From positions 1 to 49,096 of the forward strand of contig JABJJN010000022.1 of the NCBI GenBank assembly GCA_018660835.1: a stretch of 49,096 nt of DNA, written 5' to 3'. This DNA is from Gemmatimonadota bacterium. GTDB lineage: Bacteria > Latescibacterota > UBA2968 > UBA8231. Position 1 is the first letter of the stretch. Each line of letters opens with the position of its first letter. Under the pieces are notes generated by a model, which saw only the letters and a list, made by a program, of their open reading frames with translations, was not told the origin of the DNA and ran no database searches. This document shows positions 1 to 9,297 of this stretch, piece by piece. The translations under genes and the position numbers were made by a program.

Positions 1-1111
1 GTGTCAACACACCGACGACCCAAATGATACCAGTCAGGGCGACATAGGTTCGATGATCGTTGACGAGCACATTCAAGGGCACAACCAATGTTGGACTCAG
101 GCAGGCGACGAACCAGCCCAGCCCTGCGAACAAGGGGAGGGTCCGACGACTCTTCCAAGCAACAACAGCAAGACTTATCACAGCGACAATGCTCGCCACC
201 ACAGTCAGTTTCAGGTGGCCACTGGGACTGAACTGGGGCAGAATACTCAATCTGATCGGCATGATTGTGTTCGTCAGGTAGTGGACGAGTGCCTTTGACT
301 GAGTCAATAGCTGCTCGCTATGTGACCTTAGTGAGTTGTCAGAGATTGAATACGTAAAGTGTTGGTGTAGAATCAGATAGAGTATAGATATGAGAGCATA
401 GGGGAGGAGGAGGCGTGAGATCGATCGAAGGTCATGGGTTTTTTTCAACCCAGACGAGCTCGATCCAGACGCCTTCGATTCAGTCAGGAGACTGAGCAAG
501 ATCAAGGCGGGCGTGACAATGGCCGTCGCCTTGCAGAGCAGGCCAAGGACAAAACTTCCCAGCGACGCCACTCCCCAAAAGAGGTGCGGGGAGCCGGTGA
601 TTTCCTGCCGCCTCTGGTAATGCACAAAAGTGGCCAGCGAAAGCATCATGAACAGCCCCGAGAGCGATTCAGCTCGAGCTGAGATGTAGTGAATGGTCTC
701 ACTTTGCAGGGGATGCAAGCCGAAGAGGAGGCCCAGAATCAGCGGTGACGCTCGAGGTATCAGTAACGTCAGCCACCAGGTGACACAGGCAGCGGTCAGT
801 CCGTGAATCAGGACGTTGGCAGCCACAAATGAGCCGGGTCTCATCCCACCCAGGGCCAAATTCAGGCTATTGGCAACCAGAACGAGGGGCCGATACATGA
901 GATCGTCCGGATTCTCGCCGAACATGTCCCCGGAAACGAAGAATCCTGGGAGGTTACTCAGGTCACTCAGGCTCTGATTGCGTACGAGGGAGTGCCCGTC
1001 ATCGTAGTGAAACTCCTCTGTCTGCAATGCCTGCAGATTGGCGAGGCAGACGATGACGAAGACGAGGGCACTCGTGGTGCAGGGAGCTTTCGTCAGGCTA
1101 CGAAAGGGCAT
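1..1111 (-). CDS. TMTC-like GT-C membrane glycosyltransferase / TPR-family paralog (3' end outside window)
   Basis: This minus-strand reading frame is open from an ATG at 1109-1111 to the left edge, about 370 codons, with no stop. The product starts with a hydrophobic segment, then the FHYDDGHS motif with D37 and D38, a YRPLV motif, HPLQSETIHYISARAES, and near the edge VPLNVLVNDHRTYVAL. The same motifs in the same order occur in the seven paralogs at 36379-49096, so it belongs to that family. The family resembles PMT/TMTC-type GT-C enzymes, in which an acidic pair in the first outer loop is catalytic and the donor is a polyprenyl-phosphate sugar. The TPR part expected at the C-terminus lies outside the window. 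The start lies only 8 bases beyond the rpsT terminator hairpin and lacks a clear Shine-Dalgarno site, so the start is uncertain. Confidence 0.85.
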   Translation of the reverse strand, partial: MPFRSLTKAPCTTSALVFVIVCLANLQALQTEEFHYDDGHSLVRNQSLSDLSNLPGFFVSGDMFGENPDDLMYRPLVLVANSLNLALGGMRPGSFVAANVLIHGLTAACVTWWLTLLIPRASPLILGLLFGLHPLQSETIHYISARAESLSGLFMMLSLATFVHYQRRQEITGSPHLFWGVASLGSFVLGLLCKATAIVTPALILLSLLTESKASGSSSSGLKKTHDLRSISRLLLPYALISILYLILHQHFTYSISDNSLRSHSEQLLTQSKALVHYLTNTIMPIRLSILPQFSPSGHLKLTVVASIVAVISLAVVAWKSRRTLPLFAGLGWFVACLSPTLVVPLNVLVNDHRTYVALTGIIWVVGVLT

Positions 1112-1118
1112 AGATACA

Positions 1119-1152
1119 GAAAAGCCCGCTCCATCACGCAGACGGAACGGGC
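1119..1152 (-). terminator. Rho-independent terminator of rpsT
   Basis: Read on the minus strand, GCCCGTTCC and GGAGCGGGC form a 9-bp stem with one G-T wobble around an 11-nt loop, followed directly by TTTT. It lies 45 bp after the rpsT stop and just before the next minus-strand gene. Confidence 0.75.
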
Positions 1153-1196
1153 CCCTTTAAACTGTGTCGCGGGACTGCGATGGCCAGAGCCGGTGC

Positions 1197-1451
1197 TCAG
1201 CTCAACCCACGGACAAAGTGAGTGAGTCGCGACTTATAGCGAGAGGCCGTGTTCTTGTGGATCACGCCCTTCTTCTGTGAGCGGTCGATGACGGAGACAG
1301 CTTTGGCGAGAGCCTCCTGGCCGCCGCTGGCGTCTGTGGCCTCACGTACTTGCTTGATCGCATTGCGCATCGTCGACGTGACGTGCTTGTTGCGATCACG
1401 ACGAACGAGATTCTTGCGAATGCTTTTCTTGGCGGATCTCAGATTGGGCAC
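1197..1451 (-). CDS. rpsT: 30S ribosomal protein S20
   Basis: The 84-residue product starts VPNLRSAKKSIRKNLVRRDR and ends with a Lys/Arg-rich helix (KKGVIHKNTASRYKSRLTHF). Length, basic composition and the N-terminal PN(I/L)xSAKK block match bacterial S20, which binds 16S rRNA early in small-subunit assembly. The start is the GTG at 1449-1451: it has a good ribosome site (GGGAG, 9 nt upstream) and gives the family N-terminus. The longer frame beginning at 1529 adds a non-homologous extension. It is followed by a terminator, so it is probably monocistronic. A possible promoter upstream (TTGAGC 1608-1613 and TAGTAT 1583-1588 on the minus strand) has an over-long 19-bp spacer and is weak. Confidence 0.95.
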   Translation of the reverse strand: MPNLRSAKKSIRKNLVRRDRNKHVTSTMRNAIKQVREATDASGGQEALAKAVSVIDRSQKKGVIHKNTASRYKSRLTHFVRGLS

Positions 1452-1754
1452 GTATTGGTACTCCCTTTTGCTATGGCAGGGTAAACAGTTTGCTTGTCCG
1501 GGGTAACATCTTCCGGCCGCGGCGCCCACGCGTTTTCGTGGGAAACCGCTGTAAAGTGTTGGTTTTTCTCAGGTTGTTTCTGATACTACGTTGTTGGCAC
1601 ACGCCTTGCTCAACTGCTGCTGACAAATTGTTTCGTCCCTGGACAGCGGTGGCAACGGTCGTGACCACTTCCCCCGCAATACCAGGTGGCCATGTTGATG
1701 CCGCCCAAACCACACTGCACCACACGGGGCACAACTTTTGTCTGAAAGCGGAGC

Positions 1755-1795
1755 GGAGCCGGCACTTCGGTGCCGGCTCCACAGTTTTCTAACTG
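1755..1795 (+). other. Two adjacent strong hairpins (UUCG tetraloop)
   Basis: Bases 1755-1765 and 1770-1780 form a perfect 11-bp stem closed by TTCG (1766-1769), the C(UUCG)G hyperstable loop in the plus direction. Directly after it CAGTT-TTCT-AACTG (1782-1795) forms a second small perfect hairpin. The short T-run (1785-1788) is four bases away from the first stem and lies inside the second, so it is not a classical terminator on either strand. A stable structured RNA end or a terminator are both possible. Confidence 0.5.
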
Positions 1796-2234
1796 CGAAG
1801 CCGAACGGGCCAAACCTTCACAAGATAGTTTGGCTTGGAAGAATCGGCAACAGTAGAAGGTTGTTAGACTTCGCAAACCAGAGGTACACGCACTCGTCCG
1901 GACGCCGGAGGCGTCTATCACCCCTCGGGGGAGGGGACCTGCACGCATTGAGGAAGATCAAGCCAAGAATGGCAACGAGGGTGAATACCGGCCACGGGAT
2001 CGACGTAGTTGGTCGGAAAAATAATCCTGAAGTTCGCACGAGTGGGTGCCGATAGTTTGAACTAAGGAACCGCGGGATCTAATCGCTTTACCCCGGTTTC
2101 CATCGTTCCCCAGCAATTAGTTTGAAGTATGTGATGTAGCTGTAATCACGATCGATGTAGTGAATATTAGGTACGATGACTGTCTCAGTGGTAGTGAGAA
2201 TCACTCACACGAGATGACTCATCCAGAAATAGCG

Positions 2235-2267
2235 GAGTTCCCGTCCGTGGGGGCGGAGAGGGAATTC
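2235..2267 (+). other. Extended leader hairpin upstream of the 2170-residue protein gene
   Basis: GAGTTCCC (2235-2242) pairs with GGGAATTC (2260-2267) with one G-T wobble, and inside it TCCG (2244-2247) pairs with CGGA (2254-2257) around a G-rich loop. It sits 110 bp upstream of the start codon, in the likely 5' leader. It may be a translational or stability element; no known riboswitch class was recognised. Confidence 0.4.
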
Positions 2268-2377
2268 TGAGTTTGTGATACGGCCGGACCTGCAGATGAT
2301 AGGGACATCACTGCCACCGGTTGGACTGCTTCGCTTTCAGTCGCACAAAGTTGTGTCCATGGAAGGAGTAACAGACA

Positions 2378-5300
2378 ATGAGCTTTAAGCGCATGATTTG
2401 CAGCGCGATGCTCGGCGTTCTTGTGATGGGATTGGGGAGCCACGTGCTTGCCCAGCCGATCTATGAGAATAACACCCCGACCGGTTTTTCAGTGTCGGAT
2501 AGCTCGAGCGCAGTCAGCTTCGTGACCGAAAAAGAGGTCACGATTCAAGTTGACCTTAATGAGGCTGCAAACTTCGATTTTCCAGTAGTCGGTAATTTTC
2601 AGAAGATGGAGCGTAGTGTGCCCTTCTTCTCGACACCGGCGACAGCAGGTTATATGGATCAGGCTATGAAGATCGACGTCAATGGCGTCATTCATCGTGC
2701 CTGGGTTCAACGGCGTGGCGTTGTGGATCCTACGATTCCAGGCAGTACGCCGGTATATGGTGTTGTCTATGCGAAGAGCCTAGACGGTGGGTCCTCGTTC
2801 CTTGATACGATCTCCGTGTCGGGTTCGTTGCGTTTTGATATGCTGACCCCGAATACATCGATGACATCGGCTTTCTCGACTATCGACCTCATCGTCGACA
2901 GCAAGGGAAACCCGCGCGTCGTGTACGCGATGAACTTCTCCGCCGACGGCATGATGGCACCAGGTGATCCAGATGGAGCAGGCGCCGGAACCATCGACGC
3001 ACGTCTGGACAGTCGCGGAATTCGCACTCACAACAATATCTACTTCAACTACTCGAATGACGGTGGTAGCTCGTGGTTGCCGGCTGACAATGCGGTGGTC
3101 ATCAACGACACCAGCACCGTCGGCAACGGAACGGTGGACTTTCCAGGTCGTAACTCCGCCTTCCCGCGTATGGCGATCACGCAGACAGATGACATTTTTA
3201 TCGTCTATCAGCGTGCCATTCACGGCACCAGTTTCGGTATACTTGCAGCTGCGGCAGGCGTTGGCGACATCATGCTCGCCAAAATGGACGCCGACAGTCT
3301 GAAGTTGGGTAGTGCTCAGCAGGTACTCGTCGGCTCAGCTGGTACAGTGGGTAGCACGGGTGGGGTACGTCTGGATCCAGACGCGTCCCTTGGTCTGTCT
3401 CCCGATATCGCAGTTGGTGACGATGACATCCTGCATGTGGTCTGGTTCGCTCCTGGGCCAGACGCTGTACAACACAAGCAAGTTGCGGCCACCAGCTGGG
3501 ATGACCTGTCACAGTTTGGTTGGGATCAGAGTGCTGCCGGTGCAACGGTCGGTGCATTTGATTCCGATCACACGACGAATGTGGGTCTCACCACAGGTGC
3601 TCCTGACGACGCTCTCCCGAGGGGTGCGGCGGCCGGTGGTAAGGATGGCATCGTCCATCTCTTCCCAACCGTCGTTGTGGACAAGTCCCGAACACCGGAC
3701 CGCGTCTACTCCTTCTGGAAGCATACAGATGCGACTGCACTGGGCGGCGAAGATGAGAATATCGCCTATGCTCAGGCCGATTATAATGGTACAGCCGGTG
3801 CAGGTAGCTCCTGGGGAACGACGAACTTTGCTTTCCCCACGGGCGCTGGTCTTGGCACGGCTGCAACCACGCCACTGTTCCAGGCGAGCACGAGCTATGT
3901 GATCGAGAGTCATTGGCAGTATGTCGATCGCGTCGCTGTCGTAATCGATCCGCGCAAGCCCGATGGAGCCGATATTCATATCGCTTTCTCGGCTGGCCAG
4001 AGTATCGGCGGCAATGAGCTGACTTCTGCGCGCAATATCGCCGGCACGCCACGAATAAGCACGAGTATTTTCTACTCACGTTTCAACGGGACTGAGTGGG
4101 AACTGCCGCAGGTGGTGGCCTCACAGCACAACGGTTCGTCTGATGGATTCCCCGCATCTGAGGGTCTATTTGGGGGTGTTGTGCGGACAAATTCGCGTGC
4201 ACATAACCAGGTGTTCGCACCTGTGTTGTCCATGCGCGATGGCGACGCCAATGTCTACATGACATTCGTTGGTGGTTCCGCGAGTACAGGTGGAACTGTC
4301 GGTGCCGCCAGCGGTGCTATGACCAATCTGAGAGGAACTATCTCAGGTCACACACCTGGTCGTGGTTATGCCACCGGCGAGGTTGGTAGTATTGCACCGC
4401 TTCCATACTTCAAGGTCATCGGCCGTCAGGTGACATTCGATGATGTCTCCATTCCGAATGGCGCCAACGTTTACCGCTTGAGCTACACACCGGCGAACCC
4501 GCCATTGTTCAGCGGTGGTGCCACGTCGCTGACGAAGCGCATGGTGTTGATCTCAGCTGCTGGTAATACCGATGGTTCCGGTATCGGTGCTTCGCAGCCT
4601 GGTCAGTCCAACGCACCAGGTGGTTTCCTGACGGGGCAATGGCAGCGAATCGATGCAACTTCGATGAACGTCAGCTCTCTGGCGCCGGGTCTAGCCGGTG
4701 CCGTCTTCAAGGGAGCGATCAGCCAGAACCAGGCGCAGAACGACAACGGTGTCTGGGAAGGGCAGATTGACGACGACGGGGCCAACGGCTTCGCAGAGTG
4801 GGGTGATGACGGAGACAAGGTGGGTCTGCTCACCAAGCTCAATGTCCTCGGCAGTGACTCCTCCACGAATCTGTTCGTCGTTGCCAGTAGTTCCTCAGCG
4901 GTGGCGAGTGTGTTTGCCGGTGCTGCAACTGCGGCCGATAGCGCGAGTCAGACGGTCACCCTTACGGGTGTCGGTACTGCCTTTACCGGTGTTGGCACGC
5001 CTTCACCGGGTACCGTTCAGGGCATCATTACGAATGTGCCGACTGCTGCTGTGGTCGCTGTCTGGTCCACCGTTCCAAACCCGACGCCAGTCGCCGCAGC
5101 CACTTCGGCTCGACGCATCCCGATGGGTAGTTTCTTCCAGATGGGTGCTAACATCTCGATCGTCGCGGACAATATCGCGCCAGTCGTAGATGTGGTTGAG
5201 CCGAATGCGACGACGACCGACAATGGCGCCTTCGCGAGCGAGACGTTCAATATTCGTTACGTCCTGTTCGATGAAGATGACAACGTTGGTACAACCGTCA

Positions 5301-8300
5301 TTCCGGTTGCTCCTGACACACTCAAGACCGAACTCTACACCTATGCTGACAACGGTCTGTCGAATGTGCGCGATATTCGCACCTTCGGAACGCTGATCGT
5401 CGACGAGAACGACGCCTTCACCGCAGCTACCGCTACCCCAGCTGGTACCGGTGACTTTGTTGAGGGCACGTCTTCGAGCAATGTTCAGCTCTATGCCTGG
5501 GATGATCCAGGTGTGACGCTACAGAACGCTTACAACTACGCGCCGATCACGAAGTCGCGTGACGGTCTCTACTATGTATATGTCGTCGCCGACGACGGTA
5601 GCAATCCGCCTGTCTTCGCGGTCAGTGACGGTGCCTTGCGCATCCGCCACGTACCGCTGGTCAAGTCGGTGTCGCCCGTCGCTGTTGACACAGTTGATAC
5701 AGGTGAGTTCGACGATCTGGACAAGACCAATCCGTTCCTGATCAAGTTCTCACTCGTCGACTACAACGACAACGCGCAGGCTCGTCTCTTCTTCTCCACG
5801 ACGAGCAACCTGGCCGCGACTGACGTTGTTGTCACGGGAACATCTCCCAACCTGGACATCAGCTTGACCGGGGCGACCCCGATCCAGCTGTCCGATACTC
5901 TGCGCACGGACGAGGACACGCAGTTTGATTTCGATGTCACCGCCCAAGGTAGCACAGGTGATTCGATTATTGCCCAGGGTAGTTACACGGTGTATGCGGT
6001 GGTCGCTGACGGTGATTCTTTCTCCGTCGGTGCCTCGACCTTCCCGTTGTCCGTCCGCCACTCGCCGGCTTTCGAATTCACGGCGCCGTTGTCGGGGACA
6101 GTGAAGAAGATCAATACCACCCGTCAGTTCGACTACACCATCGAGTGGCAGCGAGGTCGCTCTGATCAGGATCTCGATGGCAATGCAATCATCAGCCTCT
6201 ACTATACCGGAATAGACCCGAATACCTTCGACTACTCCGGTCGTGACTCGACGACACTTGTCGCCACGAGTGGGGCCAATGCTGGTAGTGCCATTCTCAT
6301 CGACGGTAGCATCCGCGAGGATGACGAAGGAGCCGCAGATCAGTTCGTCTGGGACTTCAAGGCACCGCCTGGTGAGTTGCCCCGCGTCTACAAGCAGAAT
6401 CACACCGCTGGTAGTTATTCTCCACATGCGTATCAGCATGGCGCAGTCAACGACACGGCTTGGATCTACGCCGTACTCGCTGACACGCTCGGCAACACGC
6501 GTGTGCAGGCTGGTGGTGCAATCCTGCTGCTCGGTTCGCAAGAGACACCAGCGTCACAGACGCCACGTGTGATCATGCGTACGCCGCCCGCTGGCGATCA
6601 GTTGCTCGTCAACGGTGACGTGGTCAAGCTCGAGTGGGATTCGTTCCTGATCGACGATGGAACGGGTACCGACGATGCCTACTTGCGTCTCTATGCAGCG
6701 CCGAAGGGTAAGTACAGCACCCTGACGCAACTGGAGACGAACATGAGAGGTGTCGGTGGTGCTACGGACGTCATTCTGATCAATAGTATTACCGGTACGG
6801 ATACCACAACCGCGCATGTCACAACGATTCGCGAGAGTGGTAAGAATTCCTTCAACTGGGATACGAAGACGACATCCTTCGGTATCACTGGTACGCCGAC
6901 GGAATTCGACATCTTCATCGCCGGCAGCATGGATCCCTTCACAACGCACCACGCCACACCGGTGTATGTGAATGGCCAGGTCGACTCCGTCGCCTCTGGT
7001 CTGGGTTCCAGGTCGCAGCAGGCAGTGTTGTCGAAAGCCCCTGGTGCCCTGCGTGTTGAGGGTACTGATCCGCTCTACAGCATCGAGTTGAGTCCGAGCT
7101 CCTTTACTGCCAGCTCAGGCGACACACTCGAGTTCCAGCTGTTGGCGAACTCACAGGGGACATCTGTTGACCAGATGGCGTATCACCTGAATGTGCCACG
7201 TAGTCACTTCACGGTCCTCGATTTCGACGACAACGCCGCCAATGGATTCCAGGTCTTTGCGGATTCCAACGGTGCGTTCCAGACGCCGAGCACGATTGCC
7301 CAGAACGATACCACACTTGGTACCGATCAGTGGCTCAAGCTCAACTTCGTCGAGTTCTCACTCCTCGGAGAGGTCGTGGGTCGCGTGGCAACGCCGTTCG
7401 ATAGCTCACAGGTGGTTGGTAGCTTCAAGCTTCTCGTCAACAATTATTCCGGCGGCGCACCGCTGGACACAGTGTTGCAGTGGAGCCTGGAGTCCGGCCG
7501 CAAGAGCGCCTTCTACCGTGGCACGACCGAGCTGGCTTCACCGGCTCGCGAGGGTAATGTGATCCTCACTCCGAGGGCTCGCCTTATCGTCACTGTGCCA
7601 CTTGAGGGCCGTTCCGACTATGCCGAGACCATGGACGCGCACTTGCGTCTGATCGGGTCGACGCAGGATATCACCGACCAGGACTACATTGGGATCAATG
7701 ACATCAGCCCAGTGTTTACTGGTGGTGGTTCCTCCGGCGCTCTCGAGGACTCGGTAAATGTTAGCACTGACGCTTTCGGTACCTTCACGCTCACCCAGAT
7801 CCCACCGGGGGTCTACGAGATCGCCGTGAAGGCTCCTGGGTACGTGACAGGCCGTAGCGACACGCTGACGCTGTTCAATGGGTTGACACTGGCGATTGAG
7901 CCGACCTTTGGCTCTGACGCTCTGGGTAATCTTTCGCCCGCTACCGCTCTCGGTTTGCTCCGAGGTGGTGACGCGACGAACGACAACCAGGTCGATATCG
8001 CTGACGCCAACCTGATCTTCAGCGTCTGGAACGAGACCACAGCTGATCCTGGTTTCGTCCGCGATGCCGATATCAACAACGATGGAGTGATCAACTCCAT
8101 CGATCTCGGCTTCGTGACGAAGAACTTTGGTAATGACGGCTTTGGTGCCCCACCGGTGTTCAAGTTGATCACCAGTGGTGGCGACAACAGCTCAGCCATT
8201 GTCAAGGTTGAAGGGATCAACGAGGTCGAGGCCTGGTGGCCAGGTCGGGTGTTTGAGGTGACTGCCCGTCTCGAGGACATGACTGATGTAGCCGCCTTCG

Positions 8301-8890
8301 GGTTGGTGCTGACGTATGATCCTGAGAAGGTCAAGCCTCTGGCTGCCGATCAGGCTGTCGCGCAGGGTGACGTCTTTGACGGCAACGCTGCGGGCTCGCT
8401 CTTCTTCCGCCGCCTTGAATCAGGCGTCGTCGAAGTGGCCTCTGGCCGCATCGGTGGTGACTGGTCGGCAAGTGGTGACGCAGATCTGGTAACCGTCCGC
8501 TTTATGGCTTTGGCGGATGAACCGGGTGTCATCGAGGTTGCCAACGGCGTGGTGGTGAATAGTGCTCACTTCGGCATTCCCATGACGGTAGAGAAGGCAC
8601 CAGCGCTGCCCTCCGTGGCTGCTCTGCACCAGAACTACCCGAACCCCTTCAACCCGTCGACGGAGATTCGCTTCGACATCCCAACAGCACGGGACGTTCA
8701 GTTGCGCATCTACAACCAGCTGGGCCAGACGGTCCGCACGTTGGTCGACAATCGGATGAAGGCCGGGACCTATGCTCTGGAGTGGGACGGTCAGGATCAG
8801 ATGGGTCGCTCGGTTGCTTCAGGTGTTTACTTCTACAACCTGGAAGCCGGTGACTTCAACCAGATCCGGAAGATGACGCTCGTCAAGTAA
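2378..8890 (+). CDS. Giant secreted surface protein: Asp-box propeller, cohesin- and dockerin-like parts, C-terminal sorting domain
   Basis: The product has 2170 residues. It begins with a signal peptide (hydrophobic core, cleavage near VLA-QP around residue 26). Two Asp-box motifs, SLDGGSSF (134-141) and SNDGGSSW (225-232), suggest an N-terminal sialidase-like beta-propeller, but no catalytic triad could be assigned. The middle is Thr/Ser/Asp-rich beta-sandwich sequence. Around 1565-1700 lies a cohesin-like segment, then a carboxypeptidase-regulatory-like segment, then a dockerin-type calcium repeat pair (GGDATNDNQVDIADANLIF near 1863, and DINNDGVINSIDLGFV), then a second cohesin-like domain (about 1935-2070). 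The last about 85 residues start NYPNPFNPSTEIRF (from 2086) and form the FlgD-Ig/T9SS type A-like sorting domain ending KMTLVK. The start has AAGGAG 9 nt upstream. It is probably exported and surface-attached; function and ligand are unknown. Confidence 0.92.
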   Translation: MSFKRMICSAMLGVLVMGLGSHVLAQPIYENNTPTGFSVSDSSSAVSFVTEKEVTIQVDLNEAANFDFPVVGNFQKMERSVPFFSTPATAGYMDQAMKIDVNGVIHRAWVQRRGVVDPTIPGSTPVYGVVYAKSLDGGSSFLDTISVSGSLRFDMLTPNTSMTSAFSTIDLIVDSKGNPRVVYAMNFSADGMMAPGDPDGAGAGTIDARLDSRGIRTHNNIYFNYSNDGGSSWLPADNAVVINDTSTVGNGTVDFPGRNSAFPRMAITQTDDIFIVYQRAIHGTSFGILAAAAGVGDIMLAKMDADSLKLGSAQQVLVGSAGTVGSTGGVRLDPDASLGLSPDIAVGDDDILHVVWFAPGPDAVQHKQVAATSWDDLSQFGWDQSAAGATVGAFDSDHTTNVGLTTGAPDDALPRGAAAGGKDGIVHLFPTVVVDKSRTPDRVYSFWKHTDATALGGEDENIAYAQADYNGTAGAGSSWGTTNFAFPTGAGLGTAATTPLFQASTSYVIESHWQYVDRVAVVIDPRKPDGADIHIAFSAGQSIGGNELTSARNIAGTPRISTSIFYSRFNGTEWELPQVVASQHNGSSDGFPASEGLFGGVVRTNSRAHNQVFAPVLSMRDGDANVYMTFVGGSASTGGTVGAASGAMTNLRGTISGHTPGRGYATGEVGSIAPLPYFKVIGRQVTFDDVSIPNGANVYRLSYTPANPPLFSGGATSLTKRMVLISAAGNTDGSGIGASQPGQSNAPGGFLTGQWQRIDATSMNVSSLAPGLAGAVFKGAISQNQAQNDNGVWEGQIDDDGANGFAEWGDDGDKVGLLTKLNVLGSDSSTNLFVVASSSSAVASVFAGAATAADSASQTVTLTGVGTAFTGVGTPSPGTVQGIITNVPTAAVVAVWSTVPNPTPVAAATSARRIPMGSFFQMGANISIVADNIAPVVDVVEPNATTTDNGAFASETFNIRYVLFDEDDNVGTTVIPVAPDTLKTELYTYADNGLSNVRDIRTFGTLIVDENDAFTAATATPAGTGDFVEGTSSSNVQLYAWDDPGVTLQNAYNYAPITKSRDGLYYVYVVADDGSNPPVFAVSDGALRIRHVPLVKSVSPVAVDTVDTGEFDDLDKTNPFLIKFSLVDYNDNAQARLFFSTTSNLAATDVVVTGTSPNLDISLTGATPIQLSDTLRTDEDTQFDFDVTAQGSTGDSIIAQGSYTVYAVVADGDSFSVGASTFPLSVRHSPAFEFTAPLSGTVKKINTTRQFDYTIEWQRGRSDQDLDGNAIISLYYTGIDPNTFDYSGRDSTTLVATSGANAGSAILIDGSIREDDEGAADQFVWDFKAPPGELPRVYKQNHTAGSYSPHAYQHGAVNDTAWIYAVLADTLGNTRVQAGGAILLLGSQETPASQTPRVIMRTPPAGDQLLVNGDVVKLEWDSFLIDDGTGTDDAYLRLYAAPKGKYSTLTQLETNMRGVGGATDVILINSITGTDTTTAHVTTIRESGKNSFNWDTKTTSFGITGTPTEFDIFIAGSMDPFTTHHATPVYVNGQVDSVASGLGSRSQQAVLSKAPGALRVEGTDPLYSIELSPSSFTASSGDTLEFQLLANSQGTSVDQMAYHLNVPRSHFTVLDFDDNAANGFQVFADSNGAFQTPSTIAQNDTTLGTDQWLKLNFVEFSLLGEVVGRVATPFDSSQVVGSFKLLVNNYSGGAPLDTVLQWSLESGRKSAFYRGTTELASPAREGNVILTPRARLIVTVPLEGRSDYAETMDAHLRLIGSTQDITDQDYIGINDISPVFTGGGSSGALEDSVNVSTDAFGTFTLTQIPPGVYEIAVKAPGYVTGRSDTLTLFNGLTLAIEPTFGSDALGNLSPATALGLLRGGDATNDNQVDIADANLIFSVWNETTADPGFVRDADINNDGVINSIDLGFVTKNFGNDGFGAPPVFKLITSGGDNSSAIVKVEGINEVEAWWPGRVFEVTARLEDMTDVAAFGLVLTYDPEKVKPLAADQAVAQGDVFDGNAAGSLFFRRLESGVVEVASGRIGGDWSASGDADLVTVRFMALADEPGVIEVANGVVVNSAHFGIPMTVEKAPALPSVAALHQNYPNPFNPSTEIRFDIPTARDVQLRIYNQLGQTVRTLVDNRMKAGTYALEWDGQDQMGRSVASGVYFYNLEAGDFNQIRKMTLVK

Positions 8891-9297
8891 CTGGTCATGT
8901 GACTGTGGATCCCTGGGGGCCCGCTCCGCGGCCCCTGGGGACACCCACTCTCACCTGATGCAGAAATCATGAGGAAGGCGTCGCGAACGAATGTTCGCGA
9001 CGCCTTTTTCGTTCTCTGATGAGGAAAAGGGAATGGGTTTCCCCTTTGCATGGTATCTTTGCAGGAGGACCATATCCCGCCCCAGGCGGGAACCGTAGGC
9101 GATCTCAGGTGTCTTATCTAACTGGGGGAGTGAGGTTTATCGGTGTTTTGTGAACTCAGCAAAGGATCTGAGAGGTCTGGCATCATCCGCCGCAACACGG
9201 GCACGCAATTTGCAATGAGAAAACCGGAGTTCCGTGCTTTTTTTACCGCTTCCCGCTCGATGATCTCATGGCCAAGGCCATGGTGGACGAAGAAATC
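8891..9297 (+). other. Intergenic region between the two giant surface protein genes
   Basis: It holds a GC hairpin GGGGCC/GGCCCC (8916-8935), the terminator at 8975-9009, and a small perfect hairpin CCCGCC-CCA-GGCGGG (9076-9090). The remainder probably carries the promoter and leader of the next gene, but no convincing -35/-10 pair was found. Confidence 0.5.
8975..9009 (+). terminator. Rho-independent terminator after the 2170-residue protein gene
   Basis: A perfect 14-bp stem (8975-8988 with 8993-9006), loop GAAT, merges into a run of five T (9005-9009). It ends the transcription unit of the first giant protein, so the second giant gene starts a new unit. Confidence 0.93.

Larger units (their letters stand above)
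1452..2377. other. Non-coding region between rpsT and the giant surface protein gene
   Basis: These 926 bases divide divergent genes and hold no convincing coding sequence. They contain the rpsT leader (with a CCCACG/CGTGGG hairpin at 1537-1554), a very strong hairpin pair at 1755-1795, a GACGCC-GGA-GGCGTC hairpin near 1910, an inverted repeat GTGAG-AATCA-CTCAC at 2194-2208, a 9-bp direct repeat TAGTTTGAA at 2053-2061 and 2118-2126, and a long leader hairpin at 2235-2267. I see no tRNA, tmRNA, SRP RNA or known riboswitch consensus. No promoter with good -35 and -10 boxes could be picked for the downstream gene. Confidence 0.6.

Noticed and set aside
1755..1795. Calling the UUCG hairpin a rho-independent terminator
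   Set aside because: The T-run is separated from the stem and lies in a second hairpin, and no gene is seen upstream on the plus strand.
1818..2039. 73-codon minus-strand frame with a lipobox-like FLNAC
   Set aside because: A hydrophobic stretch before a cysteine is seen, but the GTG start has no ribosome site and the rest is low-complexity Pro/Arg sequence in a hairpin-rich region.
5750..6541. 263-codon minus-strand open frame inside the 2170-residue protein gene
   Set aside because: It lies antisense to a clearly coding gene with a signal peptide and known domains, and its product shows no family motif.
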